Of a stretch of DNA of 64,000 bases, positions 57,500 through 64,000 are shown piece by piece; the first letter of the stretch is position 1, and every line of letters begins with the position of its first letter. This DNA is from Acidiphilium acidophilum. GTDB taxonomy: Bacteria; Pseudomonadota; Alphaproteobacteria; Acetobacterales; Acetobacteraceae. The stretch spans positions 3,269,501 through 3,333,500 of the forward strand of contig NZ_JAWXYB010000018.1 in NCBI RefSeq assembly GCF_033842475.1, given 5' to 3'. The notes under the pieces are model-generated. The model was given only the letters and a program-made list of their open reading frames with translations, ran no database searches and was not told the origin of the DNA. Made by a program: the position numbers and the translations under genes.

Positions 57500-58474
57500 T
57501 CAGGGGTGGCGAACCCGGCTGGCCCGATAGCGCGCGATATTGGCCAGCTGCTCGCTGAATGTCCGCGCGAACATATGCCCGCCCGCTCCGTTCGCCACGA
57601 AATACAAATCCTTCGTCGCCGCCGGATGCAGCACCGCCTCGATCGCCCGCACCCCCGGTGCCGCGATCGGCCCCGGCGGCAATCCGTGATGCAGATAGGT
57701 ATTGTACGGGCTGTCCACCGCCAGATCATGGTCATCGACCCGATGGGTCAGCGCGGTCGCCCTGCCCTTGGTGACCGCGTAGATCACCGTCGGGTCCGCC
57801 TGCAATTTCATGTTCTGCTTCAGCCGGTTCTCATACACCCCGGCAATCCGGGGTAACTCCGACGCGACCGGCGTTTCGAGCTGCACGATCGACGCGAGAA
57901 TCACCGCCTGCCGGGGCGTATCCAGCGGCAATCCCGGCGCGCGCCCCGCCCACGCCTTCGCAAGCGCCTTCCGCATCGCCCGCTGCATCCGCGCGAGAAT
58001 CGCCTTGCGGCTGGCATCATAGATATAGTCATAGGTCTGCGGCAGCACGCTGCCTTCCGGCGGCGGCGCGACATGCCCGGTCGCGCGTGGCAGGGCGTTG
58101 ATGATGTCGGCAATCTGGGTCGCGGTCAGCCCATCCGGGATCGTCGCCTTGTGCTGCACCGCCGGGCCGAACCGCAGCGTATGCAGCACCCGCCGCAGGC
58201 TGCCATGCGCGACGAACGTATATTCACCGGCCTGCAACGGCCCCTGCCCCCGCGTCAGCCACGCCGCCATCTCGAAGATCAGCGGATATTCGATCACCCC
58301 GGCCCTGTGTAATGCTGCCGCAACCGTTGCGGTCCCGCCCGGCGGGATCACCACGTTGCGGGTCACGCGCAGCGCGCCCGGTCCGTCGTAACTTTCCTGA
58401 ACCGCCATCCGGCCGAGGTTCAGCGTCACCACCAGCGTCAGCAGCAGCAGGATCAGGCGGCCACGACCGAACAC
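57500..58474 (-). CDS. mltG: Endolytic murein transglycosylase MltG
   Basis: A 324-residue YceG-family protein with an N-terminal membrane anchor, a LysM-like segment (VIPPGGTATVAAALHRAGVI) and the catalytic domain with ILASIVQLETPVASELPRIA, YENRLKQNMKLQADPTVIYA and YNTYLHHGLPPGPIAAPG. The catalytic Glu (E in LETPVAS) is kept. The usual preceding Glu of the IVEKET motif is Gln here. It cuts nascent glycan strands at the inner membrane. It closes the fab operon, a typical alphaproteobacterial arrangement. Confidence 0.94.
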   Translation of the reverse strand: MFGRGRLILLLLTLVVTLNLGRMAVQESYDGPGALRVTRNVVIPPGGTATVAAALHRAGVIEYPLIFEMAAWLTRGQGPLQAGEYTFVAHGSLRRVLHTLRFGPAVQHKATIPDGLTATQIADIINALPRATGHVAPPPEGSVLPQTYDYIYDASRKAILARMQRAMRKALAKAWAGRAPGLPLDTPRQAVILASIVQLETPVASELPRIAGVYENRLKQNMKLQADPTVIYAVTKGRATALTHRVDDHDLAVDSPYNTYLHHGLPPGPIAAPGVRAIEAVLHPAATKDLYFVANGAGGHMFARTFSEQLANIARYRASRVRHP

Positions 58475-58487
58475 GGGCCCGCCGCGC

Positions 58488-59750
58488 TCAGCCCGCCTTG
58501 CGGAACAGGATCGATGCGTTGGTCCCGCCGAAGCCGAAACTGTTCGACAAGGCGATATCGATCCGCCGCCGCTGCGCCTCGTGCGCCACCCGGTCGATCA
58601 CGCTGGCCCGGCTCGGCTCGTCCAGATTAAGGGTCGGCGGTGCCACCCCGTCGCGGATCGCCAGAATCGAGAACACCGCCTCGATCGCCCCCGCCGCGCC
58701 GAGCAGATGCCCGGTCGCCGATTTGGTCGAGGACATCGCGACATGCTTCGCCGCATCCCCGAACATCGTCTCCACCGCCTCAAGCTCCAGATCGTCGCCC
58801 ATCGGGGTCGAGGTTCCGTGCGCATTGATATACTGCACGTCCGCCGGCACCAGACCGCCCGATTTCAGCGCCGCCTTCATCGCCCGGAACGCCCCGTCAT
58901 GATGATCCGCCGGGGCGGTGATGTGGTGGGCATCGCCGGACATGCCATAACCCGCGATCTCGGCATAAATCTTCGCCCCGCGCGCTTTGGCGTGCTCGTA
59001 TTCCTCAAGGAACAGCACACCCGCGCCCTCGCCCATCACGAACCCGTCGCGGTCCTTGTCCCACGGGCGCGAGGCCTTGGCCGGCGTGTCGTTGAACCCG
59101 GTCGAGAGCGCGCGCGACGCGCAGAACCCCGCGATCCCCAGCGCGCACACCGCCGCCTCGGCCCCGCCGGCGAGCATGATATCGGCATCGCCGAACGCGA
59201 TCAGCCGCGCCGCATCGCCGATCGCATGAACCCCGGTCGCGCACGCGGTCACGGCGGAATGGTTCGGCCCCTTGAGACCGAATTTGATCGAGACATTGCC
59301 GGAAACCAGATTGATCAGCGCGGACGGAATGAAAAAAGGCGACAACCGGCGCGACCGCCCCTCATGCACCAGCACCGAGGCCTCATAAATGGTCTGCAAC
59401 CCGCCGATCCCCGAGCCAATCATCACGCCCGCAGCGTAACGATCCTCCTCGGTCGCGGGGGTCCAGCCGGAATCCTCCATCGCCTCGGTGGCAGCCGCCA
59501 TGCCGAGCTGGATGAACCGGTCCATCTTCTTCTGGTCCTTGACCGGGACCCATTCGCCCAGATCGAACCCGCCCTCGGCGCGCGTCCCCGGCGGCATCTG
59601 CCCCGCCACCTTGCACGGCAGATCGGCCGGATCGAACACGGTGATCGCACCGATGCCCGAATGGCCCTCGATCAACCGCCGCCATACCGGTTCGACGCCC
59701 ACACCCAGAGGGCAGGCAATCCCCATACCGGTCACGACGACGCGCCGCAT
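58488..59750 (-). CDS. fabF: Beta-ketoacyl-ACP synthase II
   Basis: A 420-residue condensing enzyme beginning MRRVVVTGMGIACPLGVGVE. The Cys-His-His active site is visible: VTACATGVHAIGDA, YINAHGTSTPMGDDLE and KSATGHLLGAAGAIEAV. It elongates acyl-ACP with malonyl-ACP. ATG at 59756 and GTG at 59771 are alternative starts; 59750 gives the usual N-terminus and has GAGAGG nine bases upstream. It is 37 bases after acpP. Confidence 0.96.
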   Translation of the reverse strand: MRRVVVTGMGIACPLGVGVEPVWRRLIEGHSGIGAITVFDPADLPCKVAGQMPPGTRAEGGFDLGEWVPVKDQKKMDRFIQLGMAAATEAMEDSGWTPATEEDRYAAGVMIGSGIGGLQTIYEASVLVHEGRSRRLSPFFIPSALINLVSGNVSIKFGLKGPNHSAVTACATGVHAIGDAARLIAFGDADIMLAGGAEAAVCALGIAGFCASRALSTGFNDTPAKASRPWDKDRDGFVMGEGAGVLFLEEYEHAKARGAKIYAEIAGYGMSGDAHHITAPADHHDGAFRAMKAALKSGGLVPADVQYINAHGTSTPMGDDLELEAVETMFGDAAKHVAMSSTKSATGHLLGAAGAIEAVFSILAIRDGVAPPTLNLDEPSRASVIDRVAHEAQRRRIDIALSNSFGFGGTNASILFRKAG

Positions 59751-59787
59751 CCCCATGATCCTCTCGCTCACGCCAGGGCCGTACCGC

Positions 59788-60027
59788 TCACTCGGCCTTC
59801 TGCTTCTCGATGTAGTCGATCGCGTCCTTCACCGTGGTGATCTTTTCGGCCGCATCTTCCGGAATCTCGACGCCGAACGCCTCCTCGAACGCCATCACCA
59901 GTTCGACGGTATCGAGGCTGTCCGCGCCCAGATCGTCGATGAACGAGGCTTCCGGGGTCACTTTCGCTTCATCGACGCCGAGATGTTCGACAACGATCTT
60001 CTTAACCTTATCGGCGACTTCACTCAT
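59788..60027 (-). CDS. acpP: Acyl carrier protein
   Basis: A 79-residue acidic helical protein. The phosphopantetheine attachment Ser is in the [16 protein letters not shown] motif. The start [20 protein letters not shown] has an AGGAG ribosome-binding site. It carries growing acyl chains for fatty acid synthesis. A 139-base gap after fabG may contain its own promoter, as acpP is usually made in large excess. Confidence 0.98.
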   Translation of the reverse strand: MSEVADKVKKIVVEHLGVDEAKVTPEASFIDDLGADSLDTVELVMAFEEAFGVEIPEDAAEKITTVKDAIDYIEKQKAE

Positions 60028-60166
60028 TTTCTATCGTGCTCCTGTGACGAAATGATCGGGCGGTAACGGCAGTTGAACGGGCCGGAGCCGAAGCACAGGC
60101 CGTATTGCGAAAGTCCGGGGCGCTTAGCATGGTTCATGCAGCCGCGCCAACCATGCGCGCGCGCAT

Positions 60167-60916
60167 TCAGCTCATCGCCATCCCGCCATTCACATGAATG
60201 ACCGAACCGGTCACCCAGGCGGCGGCATCGGAGGCCAGATAAGCGACGGCGGCAGCCACATCCTCGGGCCGCCCCAACCGTCCGAGCGGAATTTTCCCGG
60301 CCAGCGCGCCACGCTGCTCCTCGCTCAGCGCATCGGTCATCGCGGTCTCGATAAACCCCGGCGCCACCAGATTGATGGTGACATGGCGCGACGCCACCTC
60401 CTGCGCCAGCGCCTTGGTCAACCCGATCAGCCCCGCCTTGGCCGAAGCGTAATTCGCCTGGCCCGGGTTCCCGGTCGTCCCCACGATGCTGCCGATATTG
60501 ATGATCCGCCCCGACCGCCTGCGCATCATGAACTTCAGCGCCGCGCGCGAAAGCCGGAACGGCGCCGCCAGATCGACATCGAGCACCTGCGCCCACGCCT
60601 CGTCGCTCATCCGCACCGCCAGCCCGTCGCGCGTCAGCCCGGCATTGTTGACCAGAATATCCACCCGCCCCATCGCCGCCTCGGCAGCCACCACCAGCGT
60701 CTCCGCCGCCTTCGGATCGGCCAGATCGGCGGGAATCACATGCGCCCGCTCGCCCAGTTCTCCAGCCAGCGCCGCGAGCGCCGCCTCGCGCGTGCCCGAC
60801 AACGTCACAACCGCCCCGAGCCCATGCAGCGTCCGCGCGATCGCCGCCCCGATGCCGCCCGAAGCCCCGGTAATCAGCGCGGTCCGCCCCGCCAGCGAAA
60901 ACAGATCAGCCGACAT
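60167..60916 (-). CDS. fabG: 3-oxoacyl-ACP reductase
   Basis: A 249-residue short-chain dehydrogenase. The cofactor motif is ALITGASGGIGAAIARTLHG, and VNNAGLTRDGLAVRMSDEAW is typical of FabG. The catalytic Ser and Tyr-x3-Lys are in NIGSIVGTTGNPGQ and ANYASAKAGLIGLTK. It performs the NADPH-dependent reduction in fatty-acid elongation. Its start overlaps the fabD stop by 11 bases. Confidence 0.96.
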   Translation of the reverse strand: MSADLFSLAGRTALITGASGGIGAAIARTLHGLGAVVTLSGTREAALAALAGELGERAHVIPADLADPKAAETLVVAAEAAMGRVDILVNNAGLTRDGLAVRMSDEAWAQVLDVDLAAPFRLSRAALKFMMRRRSGRIINIGSIVGTTGNPGQANYASAKAGLIGLTKALAQEVASRHVTINLVAPGFIETAMTDALSEEQRGALAGKIPLGRLGRPEDVAAAVAYLASDAAAWVTGSVIHVNGGMAMS

Positions 60917-61865
60917 GTTTGATCAAAGCCTCCAACTCCGCCGGGGTGCCGCAATTCAGGGTTTCCGCCTCGGGCGCAATCCGCCGGATCAACCCGGACA
61001 ACACCTTGCCCGACCCCAGTTCGATAAACCGCGTCACGCCCGAAGCCATCATCGCCTCGACCGATTCACGCCAGCGCACCGTCGCCGTCACCTGCTCGAC
61101 CAGCCGCGCCGAAATATCCTTGGGCACCGTCACCTTCGCCGCCGTCACGTTCGCAATCACCGGCACCGCAGGCGCGCGCGGCGGGGTCACCCCCAACGCC
61201 TCCTCCATCGCGATCGCCGCCGGATGCATCAACGCGCAATGAAACGGCGCGGATACCGGCAGCTTCATCGCCCGCTTCACCCCGCGCGCCTTCGCCCCCT
61301 CGATCGCCCGATCCACCGCCGCCGCAGCACCCGAAATCACCACCTGCCCGCCGCCATTATCGTTCGCGACCGAAACCACCTCGCGCCCTTCCGGCCCGGC
61401 TTCCGCCGCCGCGCAAATCTCGACCGCCACGGCAAGCTCGACCCCGAGCAACGCCGCCATCGCCCCCTCGCCCGCCGGCACCGCCTTCTGCATCGCCGTG
61501 CCGCGAACCCGCAGCAACCGCGCCGCCTCCGCCACACTGAAACTGCCCGCCGCCGCCAGCGCGGTATACTCCCCGAGCGAATGCCCCGCGAGCAACACCG
61601 CCCGCTCGCGCACCGTCACATTGCCCTCACGCTCCAGACACCGCAAAACCGCCATCGACATCGCCATCAACGCCGGCTGGGCATTCTCGGTCAGCGTCAA
61701 CTCCTCGACCGGCCCCTCGAACATCAGCCGCGACAGCTTCTGCTTCAGAACCTCGTCAACCTCCTCGAAAACCTCACGCGCGGGCGCAAACGCGGCAGCC
61801 AAATCCCGCCCCATGCCCACAGCCTGACTGCCCTGACCCGGAAAAATGAAGGCGCTGACCGCCAT
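60906..61865 (-). CDS. fabD: Malonyl-CoA:ACP transacylase
   Basis: A 319-residue acyltransferase beginning MAVSAFIFPGQGSQAVGMGR. The nucleophile Ser is in LLAGHSLGEYTALAAAG, the His in SAPFHCALM, and the GQGSQ oxyanion motif is present. The ATG at 61865 follows AGGAGA with a seven-base spacer; the in-frame extension to 62024 runs into repeat copy 11 and is rejected. It is the first gene of the fabD-fabG-acpP-fabF-mltG operon. Confidence 0.96.
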   Translation of the reverse strand: MAVSAFIFPGQGSQAVGMGRDLAAAFAPAREVFEEVDEVLKQKLSRLMFEGPVEELTLTENAQPALMAMSMAVLRCLEREGNVTVRERAVLLAGHSLGEYTALAAAGSFSVAEAARLLRVRGTAMQKAVPAGEGAMAALLGVELAVAVEICAAAEAGPEGREVVSVANDNGGGQVVISGAAAAVDRAIEGAKARGVKRAMKLPVSAPFHCALMHPAAIAMEEALGVTPPRAPAVPVIANVTAAKVTVPKDISARLVEQVTATVRWRESVEAMMASGVTRFIELGSGKVLSGLIRRIAPEAETLNCGTPAELEALIKHVG

Positions 61866-61960
61866 GGACCCGTCTCCTGTATTTCGGCGCGACGTAGAGG
61901 CGACAGCCCGGCAAGTCAATTCCCGCCATCCGGCAAGGGGACAGGCAAGGCAGGACAAGC

Positions 61961-62077
61961 ACTTTTTTTTTGTAAAAAAGAAGCAAAAAACTTCTTTGAA
62001 CTTGGCCTCATGCCATTCCACCACCCAAGCCCAAGATTACAAAAGTTTTTTTGTTTCTTTTTTTTCAAAAAAAGAAG
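61961..62077. repeat. Double-palindrome AT-rich element, copy 11
   Basis: Left arm degenerate (ACTTTTTTTTTGTAAAAAAG then AAG), CAAAAAACTTC, spacer, AAAAGTTTTTTTG and a right arm with centre TTTTTTTTTCAAAAAAA. It is tandem with copy 12, 60 bases away, in the divergent fabD/hrpB promoter interval. Confidence 0.85.
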
Positions 62078-62136
62078 AACTTACTTCCCTTGTTATTTTC
62101 AGCACTGTCCCCCAAACCCATCATCGCAATCAAGCA

Positions 62137-62253
62137 CTTCTTTTTTGTAGAAAAGAAGCAAAAAACTTCTTTGAGCTTGGCCCCATGCCTCTCCACAGCC
62201 CCAGTCCCAGATCAAAAAAAGTTTTTTTGCTTCTTTTTTTCCAAAAAAAGAAG
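62137..62253. repeat. Double-palindrome AT-rich element, copy 12
   Basis: Left arm centre TTTTTTGTAGAAAA, CAAAAAACTTC, a spacer with CCCAGTCCCAGATCAAAAAA, then AGTTTTTTTG and a right arm with centre TTTTTTTCCAAAAAAA. The CCCAGATCAAAAAA tract is shared with copies 3, 4 and 7. It sits 69 bases upstream of the hrpB start. Confidence 0.9.
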
Positions 62254-62322
62254 CGCTTGCTTCCCCGCATCCTCCAGCCCCGCATCACGACAAACCGCCT
62301 CTGCGCCTGTATAGGCGTCCGC

Positions 62323-64000
62323 ATGGACGAACTTCCCGTCGCCGCGATGCTGCCGGCGTTGCGCCGCTCGCTTGCCGCGACGTCGAATGCCATTCTGATC
62401 GCTCCGCCCGGTGCGGGCAAAACCACGCTGGTGCCTCAGGCTTTGCTTGACGATGCCTGGGTCGGCGGCGGCAAAATCCTCATGCTCGAACCGCGCCGCC
62501 TTGCCGCCCGCGCCGCCGCCGCGCGCATCGCGACCCTGATCGGCGAGGCTCCCGGCGGTCTGGTCGGCTATCGCACCCGGCTCGATTCCGTCATCGGCCC
62601 CCGCACCCGGATCGAGGTGATCACCGAGGGCCTGTTGACCCGCCGTCTCCTGACCGACCCGGGGCTGGATGGCGTCGCCTGCGTCATTTTCGATGAAATC
62701 CACGAACGCAGCCTCGAAGCCGATCTCGCCCTTGCGCTCACGCGCGATCTCCAGCGCGGCCTGCGCCCGGAACTGCGCCTGCTCGCCATGTCCGCCACGG
62801 CCGATGGTGCCCGCCTCGCCGATCTGCTCGCCGCGCCGGTCCTGCACAGCGAGGGCCGCGCCCATCCGGTGGACATCGAATACGCCGCGCGCGACCTCGC
62901 CGATCCGCGCGACCTGCCGGACGCCATCGCCCGCGCCATCCGCGCCGCCCTTGCCGCCCATCGCGGCGACATCCTCGCTTTCCTCCCCGGTGTGGGCGAA
63001 ATCCGCCGCGCCGAAGCCGCGCTCGCCAACCTCGCCGAAGCCCGCATCGCCGTCCTGCCCCTGTTCGGCGACATGCCACCAGCCGACCAGATCGCCATTC
63101 TCACCCCCGGCGAAACCCGCCGCGTCATCCTCGCCACCTCCATCGCCGAAACCTCGCTCACCGTCCCCGGCGTGCGGATCGTGGTCGATGGCGGGTTCCG
63201 CCGCGCCCCGCAATTCGATGCCGGACGCGCCCTGACCCGCCTGATCACGCGCCGGATCAGCAAGGCCGCCGCCACCCAGCGCGCCGGCCGCGCCGGTCGC
63301 GAAGCCCCCGGCATCGCCATCCGCCTCTGGACCGAAGCGCTCCATCGCGGCCTGCCCGAATTCGACCGCCCGGAAATCATGGACGCCGAACTCGCCCCGC
63401 TCGTCCTGTCCTGCACCGCCTGGGGCGAACACCCCGCCGACCTGCCCTTCCCCGATCCCCCGCCCGCCGCCGCGCTCAAAACCGCAACCACCCTGCTCGC
63501 CACCCTCGGCGCGCTCGATCCCGCCGGCAAACTCACCGCGCGCGGCCGCCGCATGGCGGAACTCGGTGCCACCCCGCGCCTCGCCGCCCTCATGCTCGCC
63601 GCCGAAACCCCCGGCGAACAAGCCCTCGCCGCCGATATCGCCGCCCTCCTCGAAGACCGCGACCCCTTGCGCGATTCAGGCACCGCCGACATCCACACAA
63701 GGCTCGACGCAATCGCCGGACGCCATCCCGGCGATCGCGGCAGCCTCGCCCGCCTCCGTCAGGCCGCCGCCACCTACCGCACCCGGCTCGGCCTGCGGCG
63801 CGACACCCCGGCTTCCGGCGATCCCGCTGCCCTGATCGCCGCCGGCTTCCCCGACCGCATCGCGCTGCGCCGCGGCGAACCCGGCAGCTTCCGCCTCGCG
63901 GATGGCGGCGGCGCGAAACTCCCCCTCACCGACCCGCTCTCCCGCGCCCCGATGCTCGCGGTCGCCGCCCTCGGCGGTCGCGGCGCCCCCACAATCGGCC
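62323..64000 (+). CDS. hrpB: ATP-dependent helicase HrpB (partial, runs off the window)
   Basis: 559 codons are present and the frame remains open at the right edge. DExH helicase motifs are visible: I LIAPPGAGKTTLVPQALL, II CVIFDEIHERSLEADLAL, III LLAMSATADGARLADLL, V VILATSIAETSLTVPGVRIV and VI KAAATQRAGRAGREAPG. The N-terminus MDELPVAAMLPALRRSLAAT and the post-helicase DAELAPLVLSCTAWGEHPAD segment match bacterial HrpB, an RNA/DNA helicase of ill-defined role. The full protein is about 820 residues in the family. Confidence 0.94.
   Translation, partial: MDELPVAAMLPALRRSLAATSNAILIAPPGAGKTTLVPQALLDDAWVGGGKILMLEPRRLAARAAAARIATLIGEAPGGLVGYRTRLDSVIGPRTRIEVITEGLLTRRLLTDPGLDGVACVIFDEIHERSLEADLALALTRDLQRGLRPELRLLAMSATADGARLADLLAAPVLHSEGRAHPVDIEYAARDLADPRDLPDAIARAIRAALAAHRGDILAFLPGVGEIRRAEAALANLAEARIAVLPLFGDMPPADQIAILTPGETRRVILATSIAETSLTVPGVRIVVDGGFRRAPQFDAGRALTRLITRRISKAAATQRAGRAGREAPGIAIRLWTEALHRGLPEFDRPEIMDAELAPLVLSCTAWGEHPADLPFPDPPPAAALKTATTLLATLGALDPAGKLTARGRRMAELGATPRLAALMLAAETPGEQALAADIAALLEDRDPLRDSGTADIHTRLDAIAGRHPGDRGSLARLRQAAATYRTRLGLRRDTPASGDPAALIAAGFPDRIALRRGEPGSFRLADGGGAKLPLTDPLSRAPMLAVAALGGRGAPTIG

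Noticed and set aside
57500-58474. Loss of catalytic Glu in MltG (IVQLET instead of IVEKET)
   Set aside because: The position changed to Gln is the first Glu; the second Glu, which I take to be the catalytic one, is retained with the rest of the active-site region.

Overview
The window reads as chromosomal DNA of a GC-rich alphaproteobacterium. The best guess is Acetobacteraceae (Acidiphilium/Acidocella-like). This rests on the GroEL tail, the alphaproteobacterial orders dapF-mtaB-ftsY and zapA-6S RNA-5-FCL, an aspartate-rich HemB, a gapR/DUF2312 gene, and a fused YncE/alkaline-phosphatase gene beside a TonB receptor. The genus is an inference; no rRNA gene is present.

Layout. 0-4 kb: groL tail, TMEM175-like channel, MFS exporter, DUF2244, NRDE and TonB-C-like genes. 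4.5-11 kb: a three-gene scavenging unit (TonB-dependent receptor, YncE/phosphatase, MFS importer). 11-18.8 kb: a complete reductive pyrimidine/hydantoin catabolic locus (NCS1 permease, ureidopropionase, PreA, PreT, divergent from a RutR-like regulator and dihydropyrimidinase) with a RutR-type inverted repeat in the divergent promoter. 18.8-24 kb: nth, APC permease, dapF-mtaB-ftsY. 24-28.3 kb: acetate-transporter family gene, then a type III PKS-methyltransferase-FAD oxidoreductase operon, a likely phenolic-lipid or quinone pathway. 28.4-36 kb: secreted HNH-like protein, aminotransferase, 5-FCL, 6S RNA, zapA, DedA, epimerase, FNT channel, pyrophosphatase, CAT tRNA, DUF2189. 36-39 kb: cytochrome oxidase subunits III and I. 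39-42 kb: TauABC/SsuABC-type ABC importer. 43.8-49.4 kb: Dpp/Opp-type ABC importer with a fused double ATPase. 49.4-51.2 kb: a lower-GC accessory pocket with a PEP-CTERM protein, a sigma-54-type promoter and IS4 transposase debris. 51.5-57.5 kb: hemB, stress proteins, gapR, HPP, DsbD-like reductase, dihaem cytochrome c. 57.5-62 kb: fabD-fabG-acpP-fabF-mltG. The 3' edge is the start of hrpB.

The most striking structure outside genes is a family of about 115-bp AT-rich, asymmetric double-palindrome elements. There are nine to ten full copies plus half copies between 33 and 62 kb. They sit between convergent, tandem and divergent genes alike, twice as tandem pairs, once inside an ABC-transporter gene set. 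Their orientation can be read from the two different hairpin loops, and their sequence allows two mutually exclusive folds.
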